64,000 nt of DNA from Ectobacillus panaciterrae DSM 19096 (GCF_000430785.1 NZ_AUMR01000013.1:1-64000); one strand, 5' to 3'. Positions 30,248 to 39,805 are shown, counted from the first letter of the stretch. The notes: a model not told the origin generated them from the letters alone. Made by a program: numbers and translations.

Positions 30248-31834
30248 TTATGCTAAAGGTCCGCCTAGTTTTACTGTTTCTTCGGAGACGTTTGTGAATT
30301 TTTTGAAGTTTTCTTTGAACTTGCCAGCAAGCTCCAATGCTTTTGCTTTGTAAGCTTCTTTGTCAGCCCAAGTTTTTTCAGGCGTTAATACTTCATCAGG
30401 AACGCCTGGAACGTGAAGCGGAATTTCAAGACCGAAGATATCGTCTTTCATTGTTTCAGCGTTGTTTAATTCGCCGTTAAGAGCTGCTTGCACCATTGCG
30501 CGAGTATAAGCAAGATTCATGCGTTTTCCTACGCCGTATTCGCCGCCCGTCCAGCCTGTATTCACTAGGAATACTTGTGCATTGTGCTTGTCGATTTTTT
30601 CACCGAGCATTTCCGCGTAACGAGATGCATCAAGCGGCAAGAACGGAGAACCGAAGCATGTGGAGAACGTAGCTTGCGGAGATGTTACGCCGCGCTCTGT
30701 TCCAGCCAGCTTGCTTGTGTAGCCGCTTAAGAAATGATACATAGCTTGTTCCTTGGATAGCTTGCTGATTGGAGGCAAGACGCCGAACGCATCAGCCGTC
30801 AAGAATACAATTGTGTTTGGATGTCCCGCTACGCTCGGTAGAACGATATTGTCGATTGCGTTAATCGGATACGCCGCACGCGTATTTTCAGTCAGAGATA
30901 CATCGTTGTAATCTGCGATTCTAGTATTCTCATCAATTACAACGTTTTCCAGAACGGAGCCGAATGTAATCGCATCAAAGATTTGCGGTTCTTTTTCGCG
31001 GGAAAGGTTGACGCATTTCGCGTAGCAGCCGCCTTCAATGTTGAATACGCCGTTATCAGACCAGCCGTGCTCATCATCGCCGATCAGCTTGCGGTTCGGA
31101 TCTGCAGACAAAGTCGTTTTTCCTGTTCCGGATAAGCCGAAGAACAGTGCTACATCACCCTCTTCTCCTACATTTGCAGAGCAGTGCATAGATAGGATGT
31201 CTTGCTCAGGAAGCAAGTAGTTCATAATAGAGAAGATAGATTTCTTCATTTCACCCGCGTACTCTGTTCCGCCGATTAAAACGATGCGCTTTTCAAAAGA
31301 AACGATGATAAACGTTTCAGAGTTCGTGCCGTCAAGAATCGGATCTGCTTTAAATGTCGGAGCAGATACAATGGTAAATTGCGCGTCATGCTTTGCTAAG
31401 TCGTCTTGTGTCGGACGAATAAACAATTGGTGTGCAAATAAATTGTGCCAAGCGTATTCGTTTACAACTTGAATAGGAAGACGGTAGCTGTGATCAGCGC
31501 CAGCAAAGCCTTTAAATACGAAAATTTCTTCTTTTTCTTTTAAGTATTCTAATACTTTCGTGTATAATTTATCAAAGTGCTCTTCAGAAATGGGTTGGTT
31601 TACAGCGCCCCAATCAATCTTGTTAGCAGTAGATGCTTCTTTTACAGTAAATTTATCTTTAGGAGAACGTCCTGTGTATTTGCCTGTTGCAACAGAAACA
31701 GCGCCGGTTGAAGTTAATTGTCCTTCTTCTCTCACTAATACTTTTTCTACCAATTGCGGAACGCTTAATTGAACCTGTGCATTGCTTCCGTTCAATAATT
31801 CATGTAATTCAATTTGGACATTCACAGTACTCAT
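30248..31834 (-). CDS. pckA: Phosphoenolpyruvate carboxykinase (ATP)
   Basis: Gluconeogenic conversion of oxaloacetate to PEP, CO2 and ADP; 528 residues. The kinase-1a loop [15 protein letters not shown] lies near residue 240, the metal motif [11 protein letters not shown] near 263, and the adenine-site [15 protein letters not shown] near 435. I use the ATG of [10 protein letters not shown]; an ATG two codons upstream (31840) is closer to the AAAGGA ribosome site and is possible. Divergent from metK, the usual Bacillus arrangement. Confidence 0.96.
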   Translation of the reverse strand: MSTVNVQIELHELLNGSNAQVQLSVPQLVEKVLVREEGQLTSTGAVSVATGKYTGRSPKDKFTVKEASTANKIDWGAVNQPISEEHFDKLYTKVLEYLKEKEEIFVFKGFAGADHSYRLPIQVVNEYAWHNLFAHQLFIRPTQDDLAKHDAQFTIVSAPTFKADPILDGTNSETFIIVSFEKRIVLIGGTEYAGEMKKSIFSIMNYLLPEQDILSMHCSANVGEEGDVALFFGLSGTGKTTLSADPNRKLIGDDEHGWSDNGVFNIEGGCYAKCVNLSREKEPQIFDAITFGSVLENVVIDENTRIADYNDVSLTENTRAAYPINAIDNIVLPSVAGHPNTIVFLTADAFGVLPPISKLSKEQAMYHFLSGYTSKLAGTERGVTSPQATFSTCFGSPFLPLDASRYAEMLGEKIDKHNAQVFLVNTGWTGGEYGVGKRMNLAYTRAMVQAALNGELNNAETMKDDIFGLEIPLHVPGVPDEVLTPEKTWADKEAYKAKALELAGKFKENFKKFTNVSEETVKLGGPLA

Positions 31835-32016
31835 ATACATACCATCCTTTGTTTATTTTATGAATATTCCTCGCATTACTTATAAAAAGTATAACATATT
31901 TACATAAATAATGTATACTATTTCTTGAAATTTGTTTGTGTTCTTGTAATGTATCAACATAATTATTTGAATCAACACAAACAAGAAAAATTATTGGTAC
32001 AACCTACAAATATAGA

Positions 32017-32045
32017 TTGACAAAATTGAGTTATTTCTATACTAT
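32017..32045 (+). promoter_or_regulatory. metK promoter
   Basis: TTGACA, 17 bp, TACTAT, placing the transcript start just upstream of the SAM aptamer. Confidence 0.8.
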
Positions 32046-32061
32046 ATCATTTGGACGGATA

Positions 32062-32176
32062 CTCTCTTATCCTGAGCTGGCGGAGGGACAGGCCCTATGA
32101 AGCCCAGCAACCTCACCGAAGGGTGAAAAGGTGCTGAACCTGTTGCAAGGCGCTCGAGCCTTGAACGATAAGAGTG
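32062..32176 (+). ncRNA. SAM-I (S-box) riboswitch
   Basis: P1 is CTCTTATC (32064-32071) with GATAAGAG (32167-32174). Conserved segments are GAGGGACAGGCCCTATGAAG, CCCAGCAACCTC, the P3 hairpin and the pseudoknot loops. A terminator follows. With SAM bound it switches off metK, giving end-product feedback. Confidence 0.95.
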
Positions 32177-32197
32177 AAAGGCAAACATGAGCAAATT

Positions 32198-32227
32198 CAA
32201 CCTTTCCTCAAAGGGGAAGGTTTTTTA
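32198..32227 (+). terminator. SAM-dependent terminator of the S-box
   Basis: AACCTTTCC/GGGGAAGGTT stem and a T-run 22 bases after the aptamer. This is the expression platform; it lies before the metK start. Confidence 0.88.
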
Positions 32228-32312
32228 TTTTGAGATATTGGGAATTTTAAAAATGTCAGATGACATCCAGAGAGATGAGTTCCGTACATATAATGAAAAG
32301 GGAGGTTTACCA

Positions 32313-33512
32313 ATGACAAATAAGCGTCGTCTATTCACATCTGAGTCCGTAACTGAAGGACATCCTGATAAAATTTGTGACCAAATTTCTGACTCCATCT
32401 TAGATGCGATTTTAGAAAATGATCCTAATGCACGCGTAGCTTGTGAAACAACAGTAACAACTGGGTTAGTATTGGTAGCTGGAGAAATTACAACTTCTAC
32501 GTATGTAGATATCCCAAAAATCGTTCGTGAAACAGTTCGCGAAATCGGTTATACTCGTGCAAAGTACGGCTTTGATGCGGAAACTAGTGCGGTATTGACT
32601 TCTATCGATGAGCAGTCTGCAGACATCGCAATGGGTGTTGACAAAGCGTTAGAAGCACGCGAAGGTTCTATGACAAATGAAGAAATTGAAGCAATTGGTG
32701 CGGGAGACCAAGGCTTAATGTTTGGTTACGCATGTAACGAAACAGAGGAGCTTATGCCTCTTCCAATCTCTCTTGCGCATAAACTGTCCCGCCGTTTAGC
32801 AGAAGTTCGCAAGGATGAAACATTAGCGTACTTGCGCCCAGACGGCAAAACGCAAGTAACGGTAGAGTATGATGAGAACAATAAGCCAGTGCGCATGGAT
32901 ACAATTGTTATCTCTACACAGCATGCTCCGGAAGTAACTCATGAACAAATCGAGCGTGATTTAAAAGAACACGTTATTAAACCAATCGTTCCAGCTGCAT
33001 TAATTGATGACAACACAAAATACTTCATCAACCCGACAGGCCGTTTCGTAATCGGCGGACCTCAAGGCGATGTTGGTTTAACTGGACGCAAAATCATCGT
33101 TGATACGTACGGCGGATATGCTCGTCACGGCGGCGGTGCATTCTCCGGTAAAGATCCTACAAAAGTAGACCGCTCTGCAGCATATGCAGCTCGTTACGTT
33201 GCGAAAAACATCGTAGCAGCAGGCCTTGCTGATAAAGCAGAAGTACAGCTTGCATACGCAATCGGTGTAGCGCGGCCAGTATCTATCTCTGTTGATACAT
33301 TCGGAACAGGCAAAGTGTCTGAAGAAGTATTAGTAGAGCTAGTACGCAACAACTTCGACCTTCGTCCGGCAGGCATCATCAAAATGCTTGATCTTCGCCG
33401 TCCGATTTACAAGCAAACAGCTGCTTACGGTCACTTCGGCCGCAACGAGCTTGATCTTACTTGGGAACGTACGGACAAAGCTGCAACTTTAAAAGAGCAA
33501 GCTGGTCTATAA
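32313..33512 (+). CDS. metK: S-adenosylmethionine synthetase
   Basis: Makes SAM from methionine and ATP; 399 residues. Motifs [14 protein letters not shown] at residue 14, [12 protein letters not shown] near 117, [20 protein letters not shown] near 257. The start is the ATG after GGGAGG; the open frame extends upstream through the riboswitch terminator and is not coding there. The upstream S-box gives feedback control. SAM is also the methyl source behind LuxS chemistry and the cofactor of MoaA. Confidence 0.97.
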   Translation: MTNKRRLFTSESVTEGHPDKICDQISDSILDAILENDPNARVACETTVTTGLVLVAGEITTSTYVDIPKIVRETVREIGYTRAKYGFDAETSAVLTSIDEQSADIAMGVDKALEAREGSMTNEEIEAIGAGDQGLMFGYACNETEELMPLPISLAHKLSRRLAEVRKDETLAYLRPDGKTQVTVEYDENNKPVRMDTIVISTQHAPEVTHEQIERDLKEHVIKPIVPAALIDDNTKYFINPTGRFVIGGPQGDVGLTGRKIIVDTYGGYARHGGGAFSGKDPTKVDRSAAYAARYVAKNIVAAGLADKAEVQLAYAIGVARPVSISVDTFGTGKVSEEVLVELVRNNFDLRPAGIIKMLDLRRPIYKQTAAYGHFGRNELDLTWERTDKAATLKEQAGL

Positions 33513-33523
33513 GATAATAGAGG

Positions 33524-33555
33524 AAAGCCCTACGCGAAAGCGCAGGGCTTTTTTT
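33524..33555 (+). terminator. metK terminator
   Basis: AAAGCCCT...AGGGCTTT stem (inner GCG/CGC) and seven Ts. Confidence 0.92.
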
Positions 33556-33795
33556 GGCAAGAAATTATAAAATTCCGCGGCAATGCTTCTAATATGCAGG
33601 GTCGGACTCCAAGTTGTAATTTGTCGATAGAAGACGTTTTATAAGAACCTTTGACTGTTTAAGAAATTGGTGCAGGAAACAGCAGGATGCCGGACTAATA
33701 TTAAATAAAGAGAAAAAACAAGTTTTGGGAGCGCAGCATCGACAGCAAGACAAGCACCTAGTTCAAAAATCGAACAGAAAGGTAGGAGTTGTACA

Positions 33796-33978
33796 GTGAA
33801 TCGAGATATAACTTTACAGCAAATTGCTCAAGATATTCCTGCAGGCATTATTTATGCTACTGATAAAGAGCTGGAGGATTTGCAAAAAATCCTGCAAGAA
33901 GCCCTCAAGTTGCGGGAAGGACATAAAAATTTGCAGAAGCTTATTCAAAGCTTCACTGGAAAAGGAATGGCTGGATGA
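33796..33978 (+). CDS. Small hypothetical protein (60 aa)
   Basis: Not recognised. The 60-residue soluble product is mostly helical with a heptad-like stretch DKELEDLQKILQEALKLREG, suggesting a short coiled coil. GTG start, with GGTAGGAG seven bases upstream and a strong terminator just after the stop; these flanking signals are the main reason to call it real. The 240 bp before it hold no promoter that I can defend. Confidence 0.6.
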   Translation: MNRDITLQQIAQDIPAGIIYATDKELEDLQKILQEALKLREGHKNLQKLIQSFTGKGMAG

Positions 33979-34004
33979 AATGTTTCTTCTATAAGCGTCT
34001 GCAG

Positions 34005-34031
34005 GCTGCTGATAAGATCAGCAGCTTTTTT
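34005..34031 (+). terminator. Terminator after the 60-aa gene
   Basis: GCTGCTGAT-AAG-ATCAGCAGC followed by TTTTTT. Confidence 0.9.
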
Positions 34032-34070
34032 ATTGGAAAGAAGGTGTAAGCTTTGAGGAGAGATGTGTCC

Positions 34071-34136
34071 AGCTCCATCGGCTAAGCGCAGAGACCAAGG
34101 TTCTCTGCGCTTAGTCGGTTCTGCGTTTCTTCTGGA
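34071..34136. repeat. Short R1-family palindrome
   Basis: Begins CCAGCTCCATCGGCTAAGCG and ends TCGGTTCTGCGTTTCTTC, matching both edges of R1 with the centre shortened to a hairpin CTAAGCGCAGAGA/TTCTCTGCGCTTAG. Confidence 0.7.
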
Positions 34137-34154
34137 ATTTTTTGAGAAAAACAG

Positions 34155-34205
34155 TTGCAATAATGACACATCTGTCATTATAATAAAAATGACAGATGTG
34201 TCATT
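34155..34205 (+). promoter_or_regulatory. Promoter and palindromic operator of the TetR/MFS operon
   Basis: TTGCAA (34155-34160), 18 bp, TATAAT (34179-34184). Two perfect 18-bp inverted arms, AATGACACATCTGTCATT (34162-34179) and AATGACAGATGTGTCATT (34188-34205), flank the -10 with an 8-bp spacer. Each arm itself contains the half-sites ATGACA/TGTCAT. This is a strong candidate autoregulatory operator for the TetR protein encoded next. Confidence 0.85.
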
Positions 34206-34231
34206 TATTTTAAAAAAAGGAGGAAATGAAG

Positions 34232-34852
34232 GTGTCTCCTAAAATTTCCGATGAAGAAAAGCAGCAGCGCCGTCAGCAAATCATTCAAGCAGCGATGGAG
34301 GTATTTAAGAAAAAGGGATATGAGCCTGCTACTATGAGAGACATTGTAGAGGAAACCGGTATGAGCCGGGGATGGGTGTACTTATACTTTTCGAGCAAGG
34401 AAGAAATTTTCCGTGCAATGGTGGATGCGTTAGATGAACAAAATGATCAGCATGTGCAGCGTTTATTAGAGGAAACAGGTTCTGTATGGGAAGCATTGAA
34501 TGTGATTCTTACTATACAGGAGCAAGAATTGGAAGGGAATATGGACCCAATGGTACCTGTTCTGTATGAGTATTTTGTGGGTGGATGGAGAGAAGAAACG
34601 CGCAGGGCATATTTAATGGAGCGTTACGAAAAACAAAGTAAAAGAATACATTCTTTCTTTCAAGAAGGGATTAAACGAGGAGAATTTCAGCCGGAGCTGG
34701 ATATCGATTTAATCGCTAAATTTATTTTCGGTTACATGGAAGGTTTGCTTGTTCATGCGCAAGTGTTAGGTGGTAAAAACCTACGTGTAAAAGAACAGAT
34801 GAATTTTCTTCGCCGCAATTTATACGATCTTTTGCACGTTCAACCCAAATAA
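34232..34852 (+). CDS. TetR family regulator (YfiR-like)
   Basis: 206 residues. The N-terminal HTH (about residues 12-58) includes ATMRDIVEETGMSRGWVYLY, a variant of the TetR recognition helix; the rest is a helical ligand-binding domain. The GTG at 34232 is eight bases after AGGAGG, whereas an ATG at 34226 is only two bases after it, so I favour GTG. The palindromic operator overlapping its own promoter and the adjacent efflux gene suggest ligand-relieved repression of both. Resembles the B. subtilis yfiR-yfiS pair. Confidence 0.9.
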   Translation: MSPKISDEEKQQRRQQIIQAAMEVFKKKGYEPATMRDIVEETGMSRGWVYLYFSSKEEIFRAMVDALDEQNDQHVQRLLEETGSVWEALNVILTIQEQELEGNMDPMVPVLYEYFVGGWREETRRAYLMERYEKQSKRIHSFFQEGIKRGEFQPELDIDLIAKFIFGYMEGLLVHAQVLGGKNLRVKEQMNFLRRNLYDLLHVQPK

Positions 34853-34866
34853 AAAGGGGCGTCTTT

Positions 34867-36129
34867 ATGAAAATCTTTAAAAATCAATTGTTTGCAAGAT
34901 TGTTTTTTGCATCCTGTGCTTCACAGCTTGGCACAACAATTGGAAACATGGCATTTGCGTTTTACTTGCTGGATCGCTTCAGCAAGCAGCCGTACTTAGC
35001 GACGCTGGCAGAGCTTATGTATGCTTTACCGACATTGTTCGTATTTTTTGTGGTAGGAGTTGCGGCGGATCGGATGGACCGGAAAAAGATTGCAGAAAAC
35101 TCTGATTGGATTCGCGCCGGCTTGACGGTGTTATTGCTTGCGGCGGTTTGGTTTCAATCCTTATTCTTTATCTTTCTCATTTTGTTTGTAAGAAGTGCAG
35201 TGGCGAAGTTTTTTGCACCTGCTGAGATGAGCTTGCTGCAGGGGATTTTGGATAAGGAGGAATATATGCAAGCTTCCGGGCTTAATCAAGCTGTTATGGG
35301 AATGTTCATGCTGTTTGGCATGGGACTTGGCGCATTGTCCTATCGTTATCTCGGTATGGAAGGAGCCATTGTTATTGATGGAGTAAGCTTCATTATCTCA
35401 GCAATTCTGATTCGCAGCTGCGCCATTCCAATGGAAGTGCGCCTGCCTAACGGCAAAACTCGTGTAAAAGACCTTGATTTGCGCAATGTGTTATCCGATT
35501 TCCGAAAAGGCATTGTATATGTCCTGAACTTTAAACTTCTTCTCGCTATTATCTTCGGCTTCTTCGTATTCGGTCTCGTTAACGGTGGATTTGCAGTTCT
35601 TCCGATTTTTACCATGAAATATAAATTGGCACCTGACAGCTATGAATTATATACCTCACTATTTTCTATTCTTCTTGGAATCGGCTTTATTACTGGAAGT
35701 GCAATCAGCAATAAACTCATTCAAAAGCTGCAGCCATACCGTGTTATCATCTTTGGTATTTTCTTAATGGGTGCTGGTACGGCTGTCCTAGGCTTTATTG
35801 CAAACATATGGCTTTATCTTGCCTTCGTATTAATAGTAGGAATTATCATCGCACCAGTAAACGTTGCGTTAAGCGGATGGATGAATGAACTTGTGGATCC
35901 GAAATTTATGGGCCGTGTTACGGCCTGGATTGATCCGTTTATGATGTTTGCGCATTCTTTGGCATTGGGTATTATCGCAGCGGTTTTCCCGAACTGGATC
36001 AGTGTAGATACCTTATATTACGCAATAGGAATTTCAATGGTTGGTATTTCCTTCTATTACTTAGCGGTGCTTCCTCGAATGGTACGTGCGGAGCAGCGTG
36101 CGAGCTTGCAAAATGAAATGCCGGTTTAA
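34867..36129 (+). CDS. MFS transporter, EntS/YfiS-like
   Basis: 420 residues with about 12 membrane helices. The MFS motif A-like loop is GVAADRMDRKKIAEN (about residues 62-76). The protein belongs to the MFS_3/enterobactin-exporter-like group, usually drug or siderophore efflux. It starts 15 bp after the TetR gene (AGGGG upstream) and is followed by a terminator, so the two genes form an operon. Substrate unknown. Confidence 0.87.
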   Translation: MKIFKNQLFARLFFASCASQLGTTIGNMAFAFYLLDRFSKQPYLATLAELMYALPTLFVFFVVGVAADRMDRKKIAENSDWIRAGLTVLLLAAVWFQSLFFIFLILFVRSAVAKFFAPAEMSLLQGILDKEEYMQASGLNQAVMGMFMLFGMGLGALSYRYLGMEGAIVIDGVSFIISAILIRSCAIPMEVRLPNGKTRVKDLDLRNVLSDFRKGIVYVLNFKLLLAIIFGFFVFGLVNGGFAVLPIFTMKYKLAPDSYELYTSLFSILLGIGFITGSAISNKLIQKLQPYRVIIFGIFLMGAGTAVLGFIANIWLYLAFVLIVGIIIAPVNVALSGWMNELVDPKFMGRVTAWIDPFMMFAHSLALGIIAAVFPNWISVDTLYYAIGISMVGISFYYLAVLPRMVRAEQRASLQNEMPV

Positions 36130-36131
36130 AT

Positions 36132-36168
36132 AAAGAAGCACAAGCATAATTTGCTTGTGCTTCTTTTT
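36132..36168 (+). terminator. Terminator after the MFS gene
   Basis: AAAGAAGCACAAGCA pairs with TGCTTGTGCTTCTTT; T-run follows. Probably also serves the convergent 36179 gene. Confidence 0.9.
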
Positions 36169-36178
36169 ATTTCAGGAA

Positions 36179-36490
36179 TTAACTGTCAATGCCGTCACGG
36201 AAATATTTCACCCAGTGCTTATCTCCAAGATGTTCATGATCCTGAGCGGTTTGTTCAAGCACCTCGAGCAACAGGCGTTTTGCATCTCGAATATGGGCTT
36301 CAAATTCTTTCTCTTGCGCTCCGTCAATTTTACTTCCATGCAAAGCAAGTAGGGCCGTTTCTTTTTTATGAAGATCTAGCTTTACATCAAGAGCATAAAA
36401 AACATGCTCTACATACTTCACGATATCTTGATGTGAACTTCCTAAACGTTCCTTGAAAAGCTGCAGCTTCTCATTCATCGATACGCTCAT
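36179..36490 (-). CDS. Conserved hypothetical protein (103 aa)
   Basis: Not recognised by function. 103 residues, soluble, helical, rich in charged residues and His (VKYVEHVFYALDVKLDLHKK, DAKRLLLEVLEQTAQDHEHLG). The ATG at 36490 has GGGGGA five bases upstream; the open frame continuing to 36808 runs through the R2 repeat and is not coding. No membrane or signal segment. Confidence 0.7.
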   Translation of the reverse strand: MSVSMNEKLQLFKERLGSSHQDIVKYVEHVFYALDVKLDLHKKETALLALHGSKIDGAQEKEFEAHIRDAKRLLLEVLEQTAQDHEHLGDKHWVKYFRDGIDS

Positions 36491-36706
36491 TGGTTTCCCC
36501 CGCTTTTTAAAAGATGCAATACGATCATGAGTATAGCATGATGATATTATAAAAGAGGATTTTTTTGGATGGAACAGATGATAAAATATATGCTTTATTG
36601 ATGATAAAATGTAATATTGTTTTATCCTTTTTACGACGTGAAGGTTTTCATGTGAAGAGACATTAACTTTTCGCCGCAGTTCAGGAAATACATGGTAAGA
36701 TGATAC

Positions 36707-36884
36707 TATATATGAGTGAATGATAATTTCGGCATTTCCATGTACGATGTGCAAAGAAAAGGGAGTACGGTATGCTTCTTCTCTCTGGTTTCCCCTTGCA
36801 TGAACCACGACAAAGGTTTGACCGCTTCTGCACGTCTTTTAATCTCTCACCACTATCAACGGTTTTTTTATTAACTTGTATATA
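36707..36884 (+). repeat. Repeat R2, copy C
   Basis: About 178 bp, same orientation as 376-560 but with more differences (for example the CGCCGGACG segment is missing). The ~220 bp between it and the 36490 start is AT-rich and holds no gene I can support. Confidence 0.8.
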
Positions 36885-36945
36885 GCTTTTCTTTATGTAT
36901 ATAAGGAAGAATACTGTAAGCAAAACTGACTAAAGCAGGTGTTTT

Positions 36946-37572
36946 GTGAAAATTTCATTTCGTCAGATTTTTTATCATATATTCGTGTCTTTATTGTCTT
37001 TGCTCGCGTCCTTCATCATTATGGATTACTACGTTGATGATATCATAAGCCGTATGATTCCCTATGCTTCTGTGGCGGTGTTTTTACTCATTCGCTTTAT
37101 CGGTGCGTCCGTGTTTTATTTTTTGTATGTTTGCATCGTGTCGTTAATGAAGCATAAGCGTATTCGCTTCTTTAAGCCTATCATGCTTTATTTCAGTCTC
37201 TTATATTTGGTTCTTTTGGGGGCCATGCTGTTTGCAAGAGAACCAGAGGCCGGAAATGTAAAGGATAATTATGTCCCGTTTCATACGATTATGCTGTATT
37301 TGAACAATAATGTGGCCCCTTTATATATTATTACGAATCTATTGGGAAATATCGTTTTGTTTATTCCGGTCGGCGCTTTTCTTTGTTACATACTGCGCAA
37401 CAAGTATGTTGCCGCAATTTTTGCGATCCTTTGTATCAGCGGCATAGAAATTGCTCAGCAGCATAATACAATCGGCAGCTTTGACGTTGATGATATTTTA
37501 CTTAACTTTTTAGGAGCATGCATAGGCATAATATGCTGTTCCGCTATATTAAAAAGAAAAGCAAAGGCGTGA
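36946..37572 (+). CDS. VanZ family membrane protein
   Basis: 208 residues with about six membrane helices. The VanZ-like signature is at the end: NLLGNIVLFIPVGAFLCYIL, then SGIEIAQQH and SFDVDDILLNFLGACIG. GTG start after AGGTG. VanZ proteins are linked to teicoplanin or lipoglycopeptide tolerance in some hosts, but most Bacillus members have no known role. Confidence 0.88.
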   Translation: MKISFRQIFYHIFVSLLSLLASFIIMDYYVDDIISRMIPYASVAVFLLIRFIGASVFYFLYVCIVSLMKHKRIRFFKPIMLYFSLLYLVLLGAMLFAREPEAGNVKDNYVPFHTIMLYLNNNVAPLYIITNLLGNIVLFIPVGAFLCYILRNKYVAAIFAILCISGIEIAQQHNTIGSFDVDDILLNFLGACIGIICCSAILKRKAKA

Positions 37573-37586
37573 TGCCTTTGCTTTTT
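37556..37586 (+). terminator. Terminator after the VanZ gene
   Basis: AAAGCAAAGGC-GTGAT-GCCTTTGCTTT with a T-run. The same hairpin with one base changed stands at 50908-50934, as part of a duplicated segment. Confidence 0.88.
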
Positions 37587-37831
37587 AAAAACGCTTCTCT
37601 GCCTCCAGCAGAGGCGCATCGCCATAAATTGCCTGTTCTCCATCCGAGGTGTGCAGAGTATAGCTCCTTACGGTAAACGTTTCTCCTTCTGCGCTTAGCT
37701 CATATTCTAATAAGATGCCGCTTTCAATTTTTCCTCATACAAAAACGGCTCTATTCATTCAGGTTTGTCACAATATAAGCAGGCGTTTCATCTTTCAAAT
37801 AGCTCAGCAAGCAGAAGTAAAAAACGGTGAA
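37585..37831 (-). pseudogene. Decayed copy of the 50933-51439 gene
   Basis: About 80-90 percent identical by eye to 50933-51273. Two internal deletions distinguish it. One removes 51 bp between two copies of GCCGCT, the other 41 bp between two copies of AGCAAGCAG, the second causing a frameshift. The N-terminal third of the gene is missing altogether. The terminator beside it is duplicated as well, so this is a segmental duplication that decayed. Confidence 0.85.
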
Positions 37832-38527
37832 AGGGAAAAAATAAGACACATATCCATAACGATGTGTGCCTCGACCCTATAGTTTAGGAGGGTAGCAGTA
37901 TTACTATAAATAATTAATTCTAGTTTATTACTGATACAGGGTCCAAATTGTTATTGCATAGACTAGTATATCATATGAAACATGAATATTGTTTTATTTT
38001 TATAAATTTTCTGTTTTACGAAATATTCAAGATATAATTTCGGTAGAGAAGAAATTATGGTTTTTTATGCAAGTGGTTTCGATTTCAGATATAAAAAATT
38101 TCATTTCTAGTATTCTTAAATCAGGATAATTTTATGCAAAGTTTTATACAAGTTTACAAAGGAAAATAAAATAGACGGTGTAGCACTAGACATTAGTTAC
38201 TTTGTAATCATCGGTAAATTGGCTGTATCCTACGAACCACCCGTTTCTGGGATTTTCTCGTGCATTAAACGCCATTCAGTTGGTTTAAATAACTAGAGCT
38301 TACGGTATTTAGATACAAAATATTATTTCCAATAATCTGGGTTATGTGAAAAAACCTCCTTCAGTTCAATATCTGAAGGGGGTTTTTATAGATTTATAGA
38401 TACATTGACTACCGATAATACTGATTATATGAAGTTAAAACCTTATGGTTGATAGCCGTTCCTTATTCCACATTCCTTTCATTAACTAATAAAAAATAGC
38501 TAGTAGAACAACAAAACTGAAAGGGAA
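37832..38527. other. AT-rich gap with gene debris
   Basis: Nearly 700 bp, distinctly more AT-rich than the surroundings. I see no intact gene. On the minus strand, 38186-38275 reads as a 29-residue open frame containing NARENPRNGWFVGYSQFTDD, which looks like real protein sequence cut from a larger gene, but has no ribosome site. A terminator-like hairpin CCTCCTTCAG/CTGAAGGGGG with a T-run lies at 38354-38389. Confidence 0.5.
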
Positions 38528-38533
38528 ATGAAT

Positions 38534-39252
38534 ATGAAAAATATCAGTAATAAATTTTTATTTCTATTGATGCCTCCATTTTCAGGGTCAACAATGATAA
38601 GACAATTATTAATAACTAGTAACTCTGTTTCTGCTCTTCCGTGGGAGGGGCAGTTCTTGCCAGGTGCCAGGGAATTTCTTCGTAAGGAAAAAAGGATGTG
38701 GGACTCTAATTTAAAATCAATTGGAAATTAATAAAGGAAACTTTTTACGAAAATTGGGATTTTGATAAGCCGATATTATTCGAAAAAAGTCCCCCTCATT
38801 TAGTCAGAGCATTAAAAATAGAAAAAGTTTTTTCTCCAGCATATTTTCTTATTAGTATACGTAACCCATATGCCCATATAGAAGGTTTAATGAGAAGAAA
38901 TTATAGTGACTCTCCAACTGTATGTGCTGAATTTTGGTTGAAATGTGCAAAGTTCCAAATTCATAACTTAAAACATCTAAAAAATACGTGCTTCTTCCGT
39001 TATGAAGATCTTACAGACGATACTGAAAAGACTATAGAAAAAATACAATCCTTTATTCCCGAAATTGGATACCTAAATAAAGATAAAACTTTTACGGCAC
39101 ATAATATTACTAAAAAACCTATTGAGGGAATAGTAAATTTAAATAATTTGAAAATCTCTTTACTCAAACAAGAAGTAATTGATGAGATTACTAAGACCTT
39201 ACAAAAAGAAAAAGAGATTGTAAATTACTTCAACTATGAACTCATAAATTAA
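38534..39252 (+). pseudogene. Sulfotransferase-like gene, frameshifted
   Basis: The first part (to 38731) has a P-loop-like start LFLLMPPFSGSTMIRQLL; the second, in another frame from about 38717, continues KLIKETFYENWDFDKPILF and carries the 3'-phosphate motif ISIRNPYAHIEG. Adding a single A to the AAAA run at 38713-38716 joins the frames as NLKINWKLIKE. Restored length is about 240 residues, near that of PAPS-dependent sulfotransferase-fold proteins. AAAGGG lies before the ATG. It may be a true pseudogene or a sequencing error. The low GC content suggests transfer. Confidence 0.7.
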
Positions 39253-39646
39253 TAAATATATGCAAATCGCAACTAATACTTTGGCATGGATAACGCCTAA
39301 ATACGCTGGAGCACTTTTTCTGGAAACATATCGAGATGTACCAAAATTGACAAAACAGATTTTCGGATGTCCTACTATTTAGCATGAAACCGATTAACAA
39401 TGACACTTTCAGCCAGCCCATCTACCAGAGAGTTTCACTAATGTTATAGAGTTATGCTTAAAGTAACACTAAAAAAATTGAAATGGCATATGTAAATCAG
39501 TACTTTTAGCATTTGAAGCACTGGTCTTTTTGTATCAAATTCTGGTAATGCTAATTATTATAATATAATACAAATACGATTAACATAGTGTTACGAAAAC
39601 CCCCATCTGATAGAATGGAATTAATAGAAAAAAGGGTAGGATTATT
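39253..39646. other. Gap without a supported gene
   Basis: About 390 bp of AT-rich sequence. A 40-codon frame from 39260 (LAWITPKYAGALFLETYRDV within it) has no ribosome site and I do not call it. No promoter or repeat was recognised. Confidence 0.4.
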
Positions 39647-39649
39647 ATG

Positions 39650-39775
39650 ATGGAAACCTTAATACTACTGATATTGCTTTTTATGTTATATGAACTGATT
39701 AAAACAAAAAATGAACTTAGGTTCTTTAGAAATGACGTAAAACATTTACTAGAAAAAGAGGACAAAGATATATAA
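39650..39775 (+). CDS. Small membrane protein (41 aa)
   Basis: Read directly: ATG at 39650 (another at 39647) after AGGGTAGG. Residues 2-15 form a short hydrophobic segment (ETLILLILLFMLYELI) followed by a charged, coiled-coil-like tail (KTKNELRFFRNDVKHLLEKE). A strong terminator follows at 39806. Looks like a one-helix membrane peptide; function unknown. Confidence 0.55.
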   Translation: METLILLILLFMLYELIKTKNELRFFRNDVKHLLEKEDKDI

Positions 39776-39805
39776 ATTTACTTCCGATAATGAATGTTAT
39801 GTAAA

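Noticed and set aside
39260-39382. 40-codon frame after the sulfotransferase pseudogene
   Set aside because: No ribosome site and no recognisable sequence.
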